DNA of 64,000 bases from Phreatobacter oligotrophus (lineage in GTDB: Bacteria; Pseudomonadota; Alphaproteobacteria; Rhizobiales; Phreatobacteraceae), in NCBI RefSeq assembly GCF_003046185.1, contig NZ_PZZL01000007.1:173850-237849 (forward strand), written 5' to 3'. The notes beneath the pieces were generated by a model. That model searched no databases. It was given only the letters and a program-made list of their open reading frames with translations, and had not been told where the DNA came from. This document shows positions 29,591-37,591 of the stretch, piece after piece. The position numbers and the translations under genes were made by a program. How positions within the stretch are numbered: the stretch's first letter is position 1; each line of letters begins with the position of its first letter.

Positions 29591-29619
29591 AAGGCCCCGC
29601 CGGTGACGACGGGGCCTTT
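29591..29619. terminator. Bidirectional hairpin terminator
   Basis: Perfect stem AAGGCCCCG / CGGGGCCTT around a ten-base loop, flanked by TTTC on the plus side. It separates the convergent solute-receptor gene and the Bug receptor gene and can end both. Confidence 0.75.
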
Positions 29620-29658
29620 CGGTTCGAGAGGGTCGGTGGCCGGCTGTCGGCCGCGTCC

Positions 29659-30642
29659 TCAGTTGGAGGCGGTGACGCCCGCCTCCTTGATGACCGGGGT
29701 CCACTTGGCGATCTCGGCCTCGAGGAAGGCGCGCAGGCCAGCGGGGGTGGCGAGGTTGCCGGTCGGCAGGTCGGCGCCGAGTTCGGCGAGGCGGGCCTTT
29801 ACGCCATCATCGTTCAGCGCGGCGACGAGGGCCTGGTTGAGGCGGGTGACGATCGCATCCGGCGTGCCCTTCGGCGCGAGCATCGCGTTCCAGACGACGA
29901 CCTGGTAGGCGGGCAGGCCGGCCTCGGCAGTGGTCGGGACGTCGGGGAGGGCGGCGTTGCGCTGCGGCTGGGCGACGGCGAAGGCCTTGATCGTGCCGGC
30001 GCGGACCTGCGGGGCGACGTTGACCACCTGGTCGCAGAGATAGTCGACCTGGCCGGCGACGAGGTCGTTCATGGCCGGGCCGGTGCCGCGATAGGGGACC
30101 GACTGCGGCTTCACGCCGATGATGGCGTGCAGCAGGAGGCAGGTCGTGTGGCTGACCGAGCCGATGCCGGCATGGGCGTTGTTGGCGGTGCGCTCATTGG
30201 CCTTCAGCCAGGCGACGAACTCGGTGAGGTTGTTCGCCGGCAGCGCCTTCTTGGCGGTGATCAGGATGGCGTTGGTGTTGACCAGGCCGATCGGCGCGAA
30301 ATCCGAGACCGGGTTGTAGCGCAGGTTCGGATAGAGCGCGACCGAGGCGGCGTGGGTGCCGGTATGGCCGATCATGATCGAGTAGCCGTCCGGAGCCGCC
30401 TGGGTGAGGCGGGTCGAGCCGGTGGTGCCGCCGGCGCCGGCGACGTTCTCGATGACGATGGCCTGGCCGAGGTTCTTCGACATGGCCTCAGCCACGATGC
30501 GGGCGACGACGTCGGTCGGGCCGCCGGCGGCGAACGGGATAATCATGGTGATGGGCCGTGCCGGATAGGTCTGCGCGGCAGCCGGCATGGCGCCGGCGAC
30601 GAGGGCCGCAGCGGTCGCGGCAACGAGATGACGACGATTCAT
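29659..30642 (-). CDS. Bug-family (TctC) periplasmic receptor 1, orphan
   Basis: 327-residue tripartite tricarboxylate transporter receptor. The signal peptide MNRRHLVAATAAALVAGAMPAAAQ is clear. YPARPITMIIPFAAGGPTDVVARIVAE and NVAGAGGTTGSTRLTQAAPDGYSIMIGHTGTHAA are Bug hallmarks, forming the carboxylate-binding bridge. TctA/TctB membrane genes are absent. Bug receptors bind di- and tricarboxylates, nicotinate, or aromatic acids. It is about half identical by eye to the receptor at 32034, which suggests duplication. Confidence 0.92.
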   Translation of the reverse strand: MNRRHLVAATAAALVAGAMPAAAQTYPARPITMIIPFAAGGPTDVVARIVAEAMSKNLGQAIVIENVAGAGGTTGSTRLTQAAPDGYSIMIGHTGTHAASVALYPNLRYNPVSDFAPIGLVNTNAILITAKKALPANNLTEFVAWLKANERTANNAHAGIGSVSHTTCLLLHAIIGVKPQSVPYRGTGPAMNDLVAGQVDYLCDQVVNVAPQVRAGTIKAFAVAQPQRNAALPDVPTTAEAGLPAYQVVVWNAMLAPKGTPDAIVTRLNQALVAALNDDGVKARLAELGADLPTGNLATPAGLRAFLEAEIAKWTPVIKEAGVTASN

Positions 30643-30802
30643 GGAGGTCCTCCTGAACTCTGGAAAGTCCGCATCCGGGTCGTGTTATGCCCGGTTCCGG
30701 CCCGGCATAGCCAATTCCCGGCGGGTTGGATAGTCAGGAGCTAGGGCTGCGACGCTTCGCGGCAATGGGTGCGGCATCAGGGTGTGGCACCGAGGAGGAC
30801 CA

Positions 30803-31699
30803 ATGATCGAGCATGCGGTGACGGACCGTCTCTTCCCCGGCTTCAGGAAACTGGACATCGCCACGTCCGGCACGACCATCCGGCTGCGCACCGGCGGCAC
30901 CGGCCCGGCGCTGCTCCTGCTCCACGGCTACCCGCAGACCCACGTGCTCTGGCACAAGGTCGCACCCCGGCTCGCCGAGCGCTTCACCGTCGTCGCCGCC
31001 GACCTTCGCGGCTATGGCGACAGCGGCAAGCCGGCGACCGATGCCGGCCACACGCCCTATGCCAAGCGCGCCATGGCTAAGGACATGGCGGAGGTGATGT
31101 CGGCCCTCGGCCACGAGACCTTCTTCGTCTGCGGCCATGACCGCGGCGCCCGCGTCGCCCACCGCCTCGCCCTCGACCATGCCGAGCGGGTCAGGAAGCT
31201 CTGCGTCCTCGACATCGCGCCGACCCGCGAGATGTATGCCGGGACGACCGACACCTTCGCCCGCGCCTACTGGCACTGGTTCTTCCTCATCACCCCCGCG
31301 CCCTTCCCCGAGCGGATGATCGCCGCCGACCCGGATGCCTACTGGCTGAAGAAATGCGGCTCGGGCTCGGCCGGCCTGTCGCCCTTCACGCCGGAGGCGC
31401 TCGCCGAATACCTGCGCTGCTTCCGCGACCCCGCCACCATCCATGCGAGCTGCGAGGACTACCGCGCCGCCGCCACCATCGACATCGCCCATGACGATGC
31501 CGACGGCGACAGGAAGGTCGCCTGCCCCATGCGGGTGCTCTGGGGCCAGCATGGCGTCATCGAGCGCTGCTTCGACGCGCTGGAGCTCTGGCGGCAGCGG
31601 GCGGTGGAGGTCTCCGGCCGCGCCCTGCCCGGCGGGCATTACCTCGCCGAGGAGCTTCCCGAGGAGGTTGCCGGGGAGCTGGAGGCGTTCTTCGGCTGA
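30803..31699 (+). CDS. Alpha/beta hydrolase, fluoroacetate dehalogenase-like
   Basis: 298-residue hydrolase of the haloacetate dehalogenase group. The nucleophile aspartate is D113 in VCGHDRGARVAHRLALDH, with the carboxylate-binding arginines R114 and R117 conserved. The WHWFFLITPAPFPERMI segment that lines the halide pocket and the catalytic histidine in GGHYLAEELPEEV are also present. ATG at 30803 follows GAGGAGG; a GTG upstream is less likely. The enzyme would hydrolyse a haloacetate or related short ester/epoxide; substrate is inferred from conserved residues. Confidence 0.85.
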   Translation: MIEHAVTDRLFPGFRKLDIATSGTTIRLRTGGTGPALLLLHGYPQTHVLWHKVAPRLAERFTVVAADLRGYGDSGKPATDAGHTPYAKRAMAKDMAEVMSALGHETFFVCGHDRGARVAHRLALDHAERVRKLCVLDIAPTREMYAGTTDTFARAYWHWFFLITPAPFPERMIAADPDAYWLKKCGSGSAGLSPFTPEALAEYLRCFRDPATIHASCEDYRAAATIDIAHDDADGDRKVACPMRVLWGQHGVIERCFDALELWRQRAVEVSGRALPGGHYLAEELPEEVAGELEAFFG

Positions 31700-31725
31700 G
31701 GTGAGGTCCGCGGGCTGGAGCGCCG

Positions 31726-31842
31726 CCTCTCCCCGGCGGGGAGAGGCCGACGAGCGCAGCGAGGCGGGAGAGGCGGAGAGCGTTGCCCCTACAGAGCCCC
31801 CTCTCCCGGCCTGCGGCCGACCTCTCCCCGCTGGGGAGAGGT
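31726..31842. repeat. Intergenic palindrome, family B, copy 2
   Basis: Same architecture as the element at 23792: CCTCTCCCC arm, CGACGAGCGCAGCGAGGCGG, inner CGGCCTGCGGCCG hairpin, and closing GGGGAGAGGTG. It follows the hydrolase stop by 26 bases. Confidence 0.88.
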
Positions 31843-31884
31843 GAAGGTCGGCGCCCCTCAGTCTTGGGGCGGGTGCACCTCGAC

Positions 31885-31976
31885 CGGTACGGCCGGGCTT
31901 GTCCCGGCCATCCACGACTTGAACACAGCCGCTTGAAGGGAAGTCGTGGATGCCCGGCACAAGGCCGGGCATGACG
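31885..31976. repeat. Intergenic palindromic repeat, family A, copy 2
   Basis: Matches copy 1 except that the left terminus reads CGGTACGG instead of CGTCATGG, so that outer arm no longer pairs perfectly with CATGACG. Inner hairpins are intact. Confidence 0.9.
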
Positions 31977-32033
31977 GGTGAGGCTCAGGCGCATGATCGA
32001 TGTCGCTGCTGTCTCGCGCGACACCGCCGAGCC

Positions 32034-33017
32034 TCAGTTCGCGGTCACACCCGCGGCCCGGATGACCGGCGTCCACTTGTCGACCTCCGCCGCCACATGC
32101 GCCCGCAGCGCATCCGGCGTCTGGCCGGCCGCATCCGGGATCTCGCAGCCGAGCTCGAGCAGACGGCGGCGCACGCCCTCATCGGCCAGCGCCGCGCGGC
32201 CGGCGGCGTTCAGCCGGTCGACGATCTCCTTCGGCGTGCCCTTCGGCGCGAAGATGGCGTTCCAGCCGACCGCCTGGAAGGCGGCAAGGCCCGCCTCGGC
32301 GCTGGTCGGCACATCGGGCGCCGTCGGCAGGCGGCCGGGCGTCGCCACCACGAAGGTCTTGAGGTTGGCGAGCTGCGGCACGATGCCGACCGTCTGGTCG
32401 CAGACATAGTCGAGCTGCTTGCCGAGCAGCGCCGCCATGGCCGGGCCGGAGCCGCGGAACGGCACGTGCTGGACCGGTGCGCCGACGAGGTGGTGGAAGA
32501 ACACACAGGTCAGGTGCGAGGTCGAGCCGACGCCGCCATGCCCGTAATTGTAGCGGCCCGGATTGGCCTTGATGAGGGCGATGAGCTCTTGCAGCGTATT
32601 GGCCGGGAAGTCCTTGTGGGCGGCGATCAGCATGGGCGTGCCGGCGGCATTGATCACCGGCTCGAAATCGGTGCGCGGATCATAGGCGAGGCGCGGATAG
32701 AGGCCGACCGAGGCCGAATGCGTGCCGAGATTGCCCATGACGAGCGTGTAGCCGTCGGGCGTTGAGCGGGCGACGCGGGTCGAGCCGGTGGTGCCGCCGG
32801 CCCCCGCGACATTCTCCACCACGATGGACTGGCCAAGCGTGCGGGCCATGTGCTCGGCCATGATGCGGGCGATGATGTCGGTCGGCCCGCCCGCGGCGAA
32901 GGGCACGACGAGGGTGATGGGGCGGTCCGGGAAGGTCTGGGCCTGCGCCCCCGGCATGGCGGCAAGACCGGCCAGGGCGGCAAGAGCGAGCGTGGTGCGT
33001 CGGGTCAGTCGTGTCAT
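32034..33017 (-). CDS. Bug-family (TctC) periplasmic receptor 2, orphan
   Basis: 327-residue paralogue of the receptor at 29659, with the same length. Signal peptide MTRLTRRTTLALAALAGLAAMPGAQA precedes FPDRPITLVVPFAAGGPTDIIARIMAEHMA and NVAGAGGTTGSTRVARSTPDGYTLVMGNLGTH. It is downstream of the gntR-like gene on the same strand, with a 49-base gap, so it may be part of that regulator's operon and import a substrate for the divergent dehydrogenase. No TctA/TctB genes are in the window. Confidence 0.92.
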   Translation of the reverse strand: MTRLTRRTTLALAALAGLAAMPGAQAQTFPDRPITLVVPFAAGGPTDIIARIMAEHMARTLGQSIVVENVAGAGGTTGSTRVARSTPDGYTLVMGNLGTHSASVGLYPRLAYDPRTDFEPVINAAGTPMLIAAHKDFPANTLQELIALIKANPGRYNYGHGGVGSTSHLTCVFFHHLVGAPVQHVPFRGSGPAMAALLGKQLDYVCDQTVGIVPQLANLKTFVVATPGRLPTAPDVPTSAEAGLAAFQAVGWNAIFAPKGTPKEIVDRLNAAGRAALADEGVRRRLLELGCEIPDAAGQTPDALRAHVAAEVDKWTPVIRAAGVTAN

Positions 33018-33066
33018 GTCGTTCCTCCGGTGATGGAGCGCCGGTTGGCCCGGCTGCCCTGGTGGA

Positions 33067-33762
33067 TCAGAGATGTTTGAGGCCCCAGGCCGCGAGCAGC
33101 GGCAGGAGTTCGCCCTGCGTGCGCTGGCGATGGGCGCGCGCGGCCCGGTCGGCCGCGGCGCCGTCGCCGCCGCGGATGGCCGCCGCGATGGCCCGGTGCT
33201 CGGCCGTGGAGGCCGTCAGGTTGCCGCGCAGGTTCAAGGTGAGCATGCGGGCCCTGTGCATCTGGTCGGCGACGGTGCGGGCGATGCGGTCGATGCGGCC
33301 ATTGCCGCAGGCTTCCACAAGACCGCGGTGGAAGTCCTCATCCGCCACGCCCCAGGCCCGCATGTCGCCCGCCGCGAGCGCGGCTTCCATGCGGTCCGTC
33401 GCCGCGGCCAGCGCATCGGCCACCGCCGCGCGGCGCTCCTCGGACAGGCCCGCGGCGAGTTCGGCCGCGCGGCCCTCGATGGCGATCATCACGTCGTAGA
33501 TCTCGCGGACATCGTCGGGGGCAAGGGCGCAGATGACGATGCCGCGCTTCGGCACGATGCGGACGAGCCCCTCCTCCTGCAGCTTCAGCAGCGCCTCGTG
33601 GACAGGGGTGCGGCTGACGCCGAGGCGCAGCGCGATCTCCTGCGCCGACGCCTGGTAGCCGGGCGCAAAGGTGCCGTCGCGGATCGCCTCCTTGATGGCG
33701 GCATAGGCGTCGTCGCCCCGGGACGGGCGGCTGGGCGGATCGGAGGAGCGCGACAGGGTCAC
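33067..33762 (-). CDS. GntR-family (FCD) transcriptional regulator
   Basis: 231-residue regulator with a winged HTH (about 18-80, ASAQEIALRLGVSRTPVHEALLKLQEEGLVRIVPKRGIVI) and an FCD ligand domain whose metal-binding residues appear in DEDFHRGLVEAC, and the later TAEHRAI and AHRQRTQGE. FCD regulators sense carboxylates. The start is GTG at 33762. It is divergent from a tartrate dehydrogenase-like gene and upstream of Bug receptor 2, and probably controls both through the dyad at 33788. Confidence 0.9.
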   Translation of the reverse strand: MTLSRSSDPPSRPSRGDDAYAAIKEAIRDGTFAPGYQASAQEIALRLGVSRTPVHEALLKLQEEGLVRIVPKRGIVICALAPDDVREIYDVMIAIEGRAAELAAGLSEERRAAVADALAAATDRMEAALAAGDMRAWGVADEDFHRGLVEACGNGRIDRIARTVADQMHRARMLTLNLRGNLTASTAEHRAIAAAIRGGDGAAADRAARAHRQRTQGELLPLLAAWGLKHL

Positions 33763-33787
33763 TGGAGGTCACCGGCAAAGCTGAAAC

Positions 33788-33821
33788 ATCCATATCATCT
33801 TCCATGGAAGCTGCAATGGAT
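33788..33821. promoter_or_regulatory. Extended dyad, candidate GntR operator
   Basis: A 34-bp dyad centred on the perfect palindrome TTCCATGGAA (33800-33809), with outer arms ATCCAT / ATGGAT on the same axis; 14 of 17 base pairs are symmetric. It lies 26 bases before the gntR start and overlaps a TTGACA box at 33824 reading toward the dehydrogenase gene. Confidence 0.65.
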
Positions 33822-33894
33822 CATTGACAAGCCGGTATCGGAGGGCGCATCACACCGCCCCGACGACCATCCGGCGCCCGAGGACCGACGCCCC

Positions 33895-34971
33895 ATGAAG
33901 ACCTATCGCATCGCCGCCATTCCTGGAGACGGCATCGGCACCGAGGTGGTGTCCGCCGGCGTCGAGGTGCTCGAGGCCCTTGCCGCCCGCGACGGTGGCT
34001 TCGCCATGGCCTTCGACCATTTCGACTGGGGCGGCGAGTACTACAAGAAGCACGGGCGCATGATGCCGGAGGATGGCCGCGAGCAGATCCGCCGCCACGA
34101 CGCCATCCTCTTCGGCTCAGCCGGCCATCCCGACATTCCCGACCACATCACGCTCTGGGGCCTGAGGCTCGCCATCTGCCAGCCCTTCGACCAGTACGCC
34201 AATGTGCGGCCGACCCGCATCCTGCCGGGCATCACCTCGCCGCTGCGCCACGTCACCGGGCCGGAGCTCGACTGGGTCATCGTCCGCGAGAATTCCGAGG
34301 GCGAATATGCCGGCGTCGGCGGCCGCGTTCACCAGGGCCTGCCGATCGAGGCGGCGACCGACGTGTCGATGATGACCCGCGCCGGCGTCACCCGCATCAT
34401 GCGCTTCGCCTTCCGGCTCGCCCAGTCGCGGCCGCGCAAGCTCCTCACCGTCGTCACCAAGTCCAACGCCCAGCGCTATGCCATGGTGATGTGGGACGAG
34501 ATCGCCGTGGAGGTCGCCAAGGAATTCCCGGACGTGACCTGGGACAAGGCCATCGTCGACGCCATGACCATGCGCATGACGCTCAAGCCCGAGAGCATCG
34601 ACACGGTGGTGGCGACCAACCTCCACGCCGACATCCTCTCCGACCTCGCCGCGGCCCTCGCCGGCTCGCTGGGCATCGCCCCGACCGCAAACCTCAATCC
34701 CGAGCGCGAATTCCCCTCGATGTTCGAGCCGATCCACGGCTCGGCCTTCGACATCATGGGCAAGGGCATCGCCAATCCCATCGGCACCTTCTGGTCATCG
34801 GCCATGATGCTCGACCATCTCGGGGCGTTCGGCGCCGCCGCCCGCCTGATGCGCGCCATCGAACGCGTCACCGCCGACGCGTCGCTTCACACGCCGGATC
34901 TCGGCGGCCAGGCGACGACGCGCAAGGTCACCGATGCGGTAATCGCCGCCATCCGCGCCGACAACGAATAG
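33895..34971 (+). CDS. ttuC: Tartrate dehydrogenase-like beta-decarboxylating dehydrogenase 1
   Basis: 358-residue member of the isocitrate/isopropylmalate dehydrogenase family, NAD- and metal-dependent. IAAIPGDGIGTEVV begins it; VRENSEGEYAGVGGRVHQG is the substrate loop of tartrate/D-malate dehydrogenases; KSNAQRYAMVMWDE has the catalytic lysine; NLHADILSDLAAALAGSLGIAPTANLNP binds metal and NAD. Members oxidise tartrate, D-malate or isopropylmalate-type acids. The GntR/Bug context favours catabolism, not leucine synthesis. ATG at 33895 begins exactly at the domain. Confidence 0.87.
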   Translation: MKTYRIAAIPGDGIGTEVVSAGVEVLEALAARDGGFAMAFDHFDWGGEYYKKHGRMMPEDGREQIRRHDAILFGSAGHPDIPDHITLWGLRLAICQPFDQYANVRPTRILPGITSPLRHVTGPELDWVIVRENSEGEYAGVGGRVHQGLPIEAATDVSMMTRAGVTRIMRFAFRLAQSRPRKLLTVVTKSNAQRYAMVMWDEIAVEVAKEFPDVTWDKAIVDAMTMRMTLKPESIDTVVATNLHADILSDLAAALAGSLGIAPTANLNPEREFPSMFEPIHGSAFDIMGKGIANPIGTFWSSAMMLDHLGAFGAAARLMRAIERVTADASLHTPDLGGQATTRKVTDAVIAAIRADNE

Positions 34972-35049
34972 CAGGTCGGCTCGCCGGCCTCTAGCCTGCC
35001 GGGCGCAGCCCGTCTATGCCGCCCCAACGGCTGGAACGGTCCCTCGTCG

Positions 35050-35141
35050 CGTCATGGCCGGGCTTGTCCCGGCCATCCACGACTGGACCACGACGGCGCG
35101 AGACAAAGTCGTGGATGCCCGGCACAAGGCCGGGCATGACG
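35050..35141. repeat. Intergenic palindromic repeat, family A, copy 3
   Basis: Complete copy with matching CGTCATGG and CATGACG ends and the two GC hairpins. It sits between the two dehydrogenase paralogues, 50 bases upstream of the second start codon, so it lies within the possible leader. Confidence 0.9.
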
Positions 35142-35191
35142 TGAAGTGCGCGGCGCCCGGATCACGGCGCGCGAGGCTCGAGGAGATCCCC

Positions 35192-36268
35192 ATGGCCCGT
35201 TCCAACACCTACAAGCTCGCCGTCATTCCCGGCGACGGCATCGGCAAGGAGGTCATGCCCGAGGGCCTGCGCGTTCTCGAGGCCGCGGCGCGCAAGTTCC
35301 GCTTCTCGGTCGATCTCGACCACCACGACTTCTCGTCCTGGGACTATTACGAGAAGCACGGCCGCATGATGCCCGAGGACTGGAAGGCGAAGATCGGCGG
35401 CTCGGACGCCATCTTCTTCGGCGCCGTCGGCATGCCCGACAAGATCCCCGACCACATCTCGCTCTGGGGCTCGCTGCTGCTGATGCGCCGCGAGTTCGAC
35501 CAGTACGTGAACCTGCGCCCGGTGAAGCTGATGCCGGGCGTCCCCTCGCCGCTCGCCAACCGCAAGCCCGGCGACATCGACTTCTTCGTCGTGCGCGAGA
35601 ACACCGAGGGCGAGTATTCCTCGGTTGGCGGGCGCATGTTCCCGGGCACGGAGCGCGAATTCGTGCTGCAGGAGACGGTGATGACCCGCATCGGCGTCGA
35701 CCGCATCCTGAAATATGCCTTCGAGCTCGCGATGAAGCGGCCGCGCAAGAAGCTGACCAGCGCCACCAAGTCCAACGGCATCTCGATCTCGATGCCCTAC
35801 TGGGACGAGCGCGTCGCCGAGATGAAGAAGGCCTATCCGGACGTCGCCGTGGACCAGTACCACATCGACATCCTCACCGCGCATTTCGTGCTGAACCCCG
35901 ACCGCTTCGACGTGGTCGTCGCCTCGAACCTCTTCGGCGACATCCTCTCCGACCTCGGCCCGGCCTGCACCGGCACGATCGGCATCGCGCCGTCGGGCAA
36001 CATCAACCCGGACCGCAAGTTCCCCTCGCTCTTCGAGCCGGTCCACGGCTCGGCCCCGGACATCGCCGGCAAGGGCATCGCCAATCCCATCGGCCAGATC
36101 TGGTCGGCGGCGATGATGCTCGACCATCTCGGCGAGCCGGAGGCGGCCGCGGCCATCGTCCGTGCCATCGAGGAGGTTCTGGCGAAGGCCGAGTACCGCA
36201 CCCGCGACCTCGGCGGCACGGCCGACACGGTCGGTTGCGGCAAGGCGGTGGCCGACGCCCTGGCGTAA
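35192..36268 (+). CDS. Tartrate dehydrogenase-like beta-decarboxylating dehydrogenase 2
   Basis: 358-residue paralogue of the preceding gene, identical in length. LAVIPGDGIGKEVMPEGLRVLEAAARKF, VRENTEGEYSSVGGRMFPGTE, KSNGISISMPYWDERV and NLFGDILSDLGPACTGTIGIAPSGNINP mark all catalytic elements. The EYSSVGGR loop differs from EYAGVGGR in copy 1, so substrate or stereospecificity may differ. ATG at 35192 follows GAGGAGA. A repeat element intervenes between the two genes. Tartrate, D-malate and 3-isopropylmalate remain possible substrates. Confidence 0.87.
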   Translation: MARSNTYKLAVIPGDGIGKEVMPEGLRVLEAAARKFRFSVDLDHHDFSSWDYYEKHGRMMPEDWKAKIGGSDAIFFGAVGMPDKIPDHISLWGSLLLMRREFDQYVNLRPVKLMPGVPSPLANRKPGDIDFFVVRENTEGEYSSVGGRMFPGTEREFVLQETVMTRIGVDRILKYAFELAMKRPRKKLTSATKSNGISISMPYWDERVAEMKKAYPDVAVDQYHIDILTAHFVLNPDRFDVVVASNLFGDILSDLGPACTGTIGIAPSGNINPDRKFPSLFEPVHGSAPDIAGKGIANPIGQIWSAAMMLDHLGEPEAAAAIVRAIEEVLAKAEYRTRDLGGTADTVGCGKAVADALA

Positions 36269-36317
36269 CCCGTCACGAGAGGGTTCGCGGGCCTTCGCAG
36301 CTTTCGCGGGCGAAAGG

Positions 36318-36472
36318 GCCCCTCACCCCTCCCTCTTCCCGCAAGCGGGGAGAGGGGGCAACGAGCGTCGCGCGCTTATCGGCAACCAAGCTGCCAGGCA
36401 GAACGACGAAGAAGCCGTGAGACGTTGTCGTCACCCTCTCCCCGCTCGCGGGAAGAGGGAAGGGTGAGGGGC
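36318..36472. repeat. Intergenic palindrome, family C, copy 1
   Basis: Outer arms GCCCCTCACCC / GGGTGAGGGGC with inner CCCGCAAGCGGG and CCCGCTCGCGGG stems. A second copy is at 39656. It follows the second dehydrogenase gene by 50 bases. Confidence 0.85.
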
Positions 36473-36519
36473 CGGTACGGCAGTCCGGCCCGCCCGTCGC
36501 AGTTCCACCCAAACTCCAC

Positions 36520-36611
36520 CGTCATGGCCGGGCCTGTCCCGGCCATCCACGACTTGAACACAACGTCATCGACAGAATTCGTGGATGCCCGGCACAAGGC
36601 CGGGCATGACG
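36520..36611. repeat. Intergenic palindromic repeat, family A, copy 4
   Basis: Complete copy, one base change in the first hairpin loop (GGCCGGGCCTGTCCCGGCC). It lies directly after family C copy 1, so the 36.3-36.6 kb gap is almost wholly repeat. Confidence 0.9.
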
Positions 36612-36654
36612 CGTGGTGGTTCCCGCAGCCCTCCAAGGAGCTCGACGATTAATT

Positions 36655-36692
36655 GAAATTACGTACGTAGATTCTTCCACGTACGTAATTTC
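36655..36692. promoter_or_regulatory. 14-bp perfect inverted repeat upstream of terC1
   Basis: GAAATTACGTACGT and its exact complement are separated by ten bases. The core TTACGTA recurs at 36720 before terC1 and at 37531 before terC2. It may be a paired binding site or an RNA stem-loop in the leader of the TerC genes. Confidence 0.6.
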
Positions 36693-36795
36693 GAGAAGCC
36701 GCCTGCTGAGCAAAAGCCCTTACGTAGCAACAACTGCGTATGTCCATGAAGGCGGCAATTGCCTAGTTTTGACGCCCAAACGGTAGGGCGCCCCC

Positions 36796-37479
36796 ATGGA
36801 TTTCTCGACTCTGACCTGGATCGGTCTTCTCCAGGTCATCTGGATCAACATCATCCTCTCCGGCGACAATGCGGTCGTCATCGCTCTGGCCTGTCGCGGC
36901 CTGCCCGAACGCCAGCGGCTGATCGGCATGGTGCTGGGCGCCGGCGTCGCCATCGCGCTGCGCGTCGTCTTCACGCTCTTCGTCGCCACGCTCCTCGACA
37001 TGCCCTTCCTGCGGCTCGCGGGCGGCCTGCTCCTCTTCTGGATCGCCGTGAAGCTCGTCACCGACGAGGGTGAGGGCGACGACCACATCCAGGCCTCCGA
37101 CAAGCTCTTCCACGCGGTGAAGACGGTCGCCATCGCTGATGCTGTCATGAGCCTCGACAACGTGCTGGCCATCGCCGCCGTCGCCCGCGACAGCAAGGCG
37201 ATGCTGGTCATCGGCCTGATCATCTCGATCCCGCTGATCGTCGCCGGCGCCTCGCTCATCATGAAGCTGCTGGAGCGCCTGCCGATCCTCGTCTGGGCCG
37301 GCGCGGGCCTGCTCGGCTGGCTGGCCGGCGACATGATGCTCAACGACCCGATCGTGAAGGGCTATCTCGGCGGCGAGGTGGTCCATCGCTTCGAGCTGCC
37401 GGCCGAAGTGGTCGGAGCGGCCATCGTCATCGGCATCGCCTACCTGATTCGACGCACGCGAACGGCCGAAGCCGTCTGA
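36796..37479 (+). CDS. TerC-family integral membrane protein 1 (YjbE-like)
   Basis: 227-residue inner-membrane protein with about seven hydrophobic segments. The two TerC repeats carry IILSGDNAVVIALACRGLP (about 19-37) and DAVMSLDNVLAIAAVAR (about 115-131), whose acidic residues probably bind metal. YjbE/TerC proteins have been tied to Mn2+ export and metallation of exported proteins. The C-terminus ends in a basic RRTRTAEAV tail. It is followed after 112 bases by a paralogue. The upstream 14-bp inverted repeat and TTACGTA sites suggest specific regulation. Confidence 0.88.
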   Translation: MDFSTLTWIGLLQVIWINIILSGDNAVVIALACRGLPERQRLIGMVLGAGVAIALRVVFTLFVATLLDMPFLRLAGGLLLFWIAVKLVTDEGEGDDHIQASDKLFHAVKTVAIADAVMSLDNVLAIAAVARDSKAMLVIGLIISIPLIVAGASLIMKLLERLPILVWAGAGLLGWLAGDMMLNDPIVKGYLGGEVVHRFELPAEVVGAAIVIGIAYLIRRTRTAEAV

Positions 37480-37591
37480 TCCCGGCGGGGCTCGCAAAAA
37501 AACTGCGGGCCCCTGCTGACATCGGCACAATTACGTATTATGTCGCACCACCCCCGGCCGCCCTTCCGCGGTCGCATCGGATGGACGCGGC

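Noticed and set aside
36640..36795. yybP-ykoY manganese riboswitch upstream of terC1
   Set aside because: I could not find the conserved riboswitch core; only the inverted repeat and TTACGTA motifs are supported.
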